Origin: Nitrospira sp.
GTDB lineage: Bacteria; Nitrospirota; Nitrospiria; Nitrospirales; Nitrospiraceae
DNA length: 64,000 bases
Direction of reading: 5' to 3'
Assembly (NCBI GenBank): GCA_024998595.1
Contig: JACOEK010000001.1
Coordinates: 124,001 to 188,000, forward strand
Within the stretch, counting starts at the first letter, position 1, and the number at the start of each line of letters is the position of its first letter. Positions 63,929 through 64,000 of the stretch are shown piece by piece. Made by a program: the position numbers and the translations under genes. The notes beneath the pieces are model-generated. The model was not told the DNA's origin, did no database searches, and saw nothing but the letters and a program-made list of their open reading frames with translations.

Positions 63929-64000
63929 TGCCGGTTCGGTCAAGGACGCGGACGGGTGGACGACCTGCAGCGACCGAATGTGGCAACCCGGTCAGTTCGG

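Overview
The window looks like bacterial chromosome from the Nitrospirota, most likely a Nitrospira. This is an inference from GC-rich coding style, protein flavour and gene order; no 16S or nitrification marker is present. Most of it is stable, densely coded backbone. One stretch of about 7 kb (roughly 8.1-15.2 kb) is accessory DNA.

Layout. 0-7.9 kb: mostly minus-strand housekeeping and conserved hypothetical genes (P1 peptidase, beta-CASP metallo-hydrolase coupled to a LOG-family protein, two paralogous lipoproteins, GNAT, DUF502, Trm112-like, small zinc-ribbon and membrane proteins). 8.1-15.2 kb: tRNA-Gly with its own promoter, a GT2 glycosyltransferase, a self-inhibited Fic protein behind an array of operator-like repeats, the ruins of an RHS polymorphic toxin locus with one intact candidate immunity gene, then a replication-initiator / excisionase / tyrosine-integrase module ending at a 3' half of tRNA-Thr. 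15.3-19.6 kb: a MoxR / DUF58 / transglutaminase operon. 19.8-30.8 kb: a hypothetical protein, ChaN-like lipoprotein, SWIM coiled-coil protein, a 58-residue membrane protein, a TesA-type lipase divergent from its YbbA/YbbP-type ABC exporter, and an M1 aminopeptidase.

27.9-35.0 kb is a tightly coupled minus-strand sugar-phosphate operon (pgi, pgl, glk, rpiA, then pepN) with stop/start overlaps at glk/rpiA and rpiA/pepN. At 35.2 kb lies an L,D-transpeptidase-like lipoprotein whose catalytic cysteine is replaced by serine.

36.8-52.9 kb is the classical origin-proximal cluster: rpmH, rnpA, yidD, yidC, mnmE, mnmG, rsmG, parA, parB, two bactofilins, mnmA and the F1 part of ATP synthase (atpHAGDC). 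Two parS sites flank rsmG, so this is the ParABS centromere region. No dnaA is present. 53-64 kb: a lipoprotein, a haem-binding DUF3365 protein, two RluD-type pseudouridine synthases around a PilZ protein, small conserved proteins, a zinc/manganese ABC uptake system, and anmK behind a strong 5' hairpin.

Nothing here is a clear-cut new multi-gene system. The best leads are the decayed RHS toxin/immunity locus beside a Fic gene with repeat operators, the rep-xis-int element with a paradoxical tRNA half-site, and the Cys-to-Ser L,D-transpeptidase. The window has no CRISPR array, rRNA or recognisable insertion sequence.
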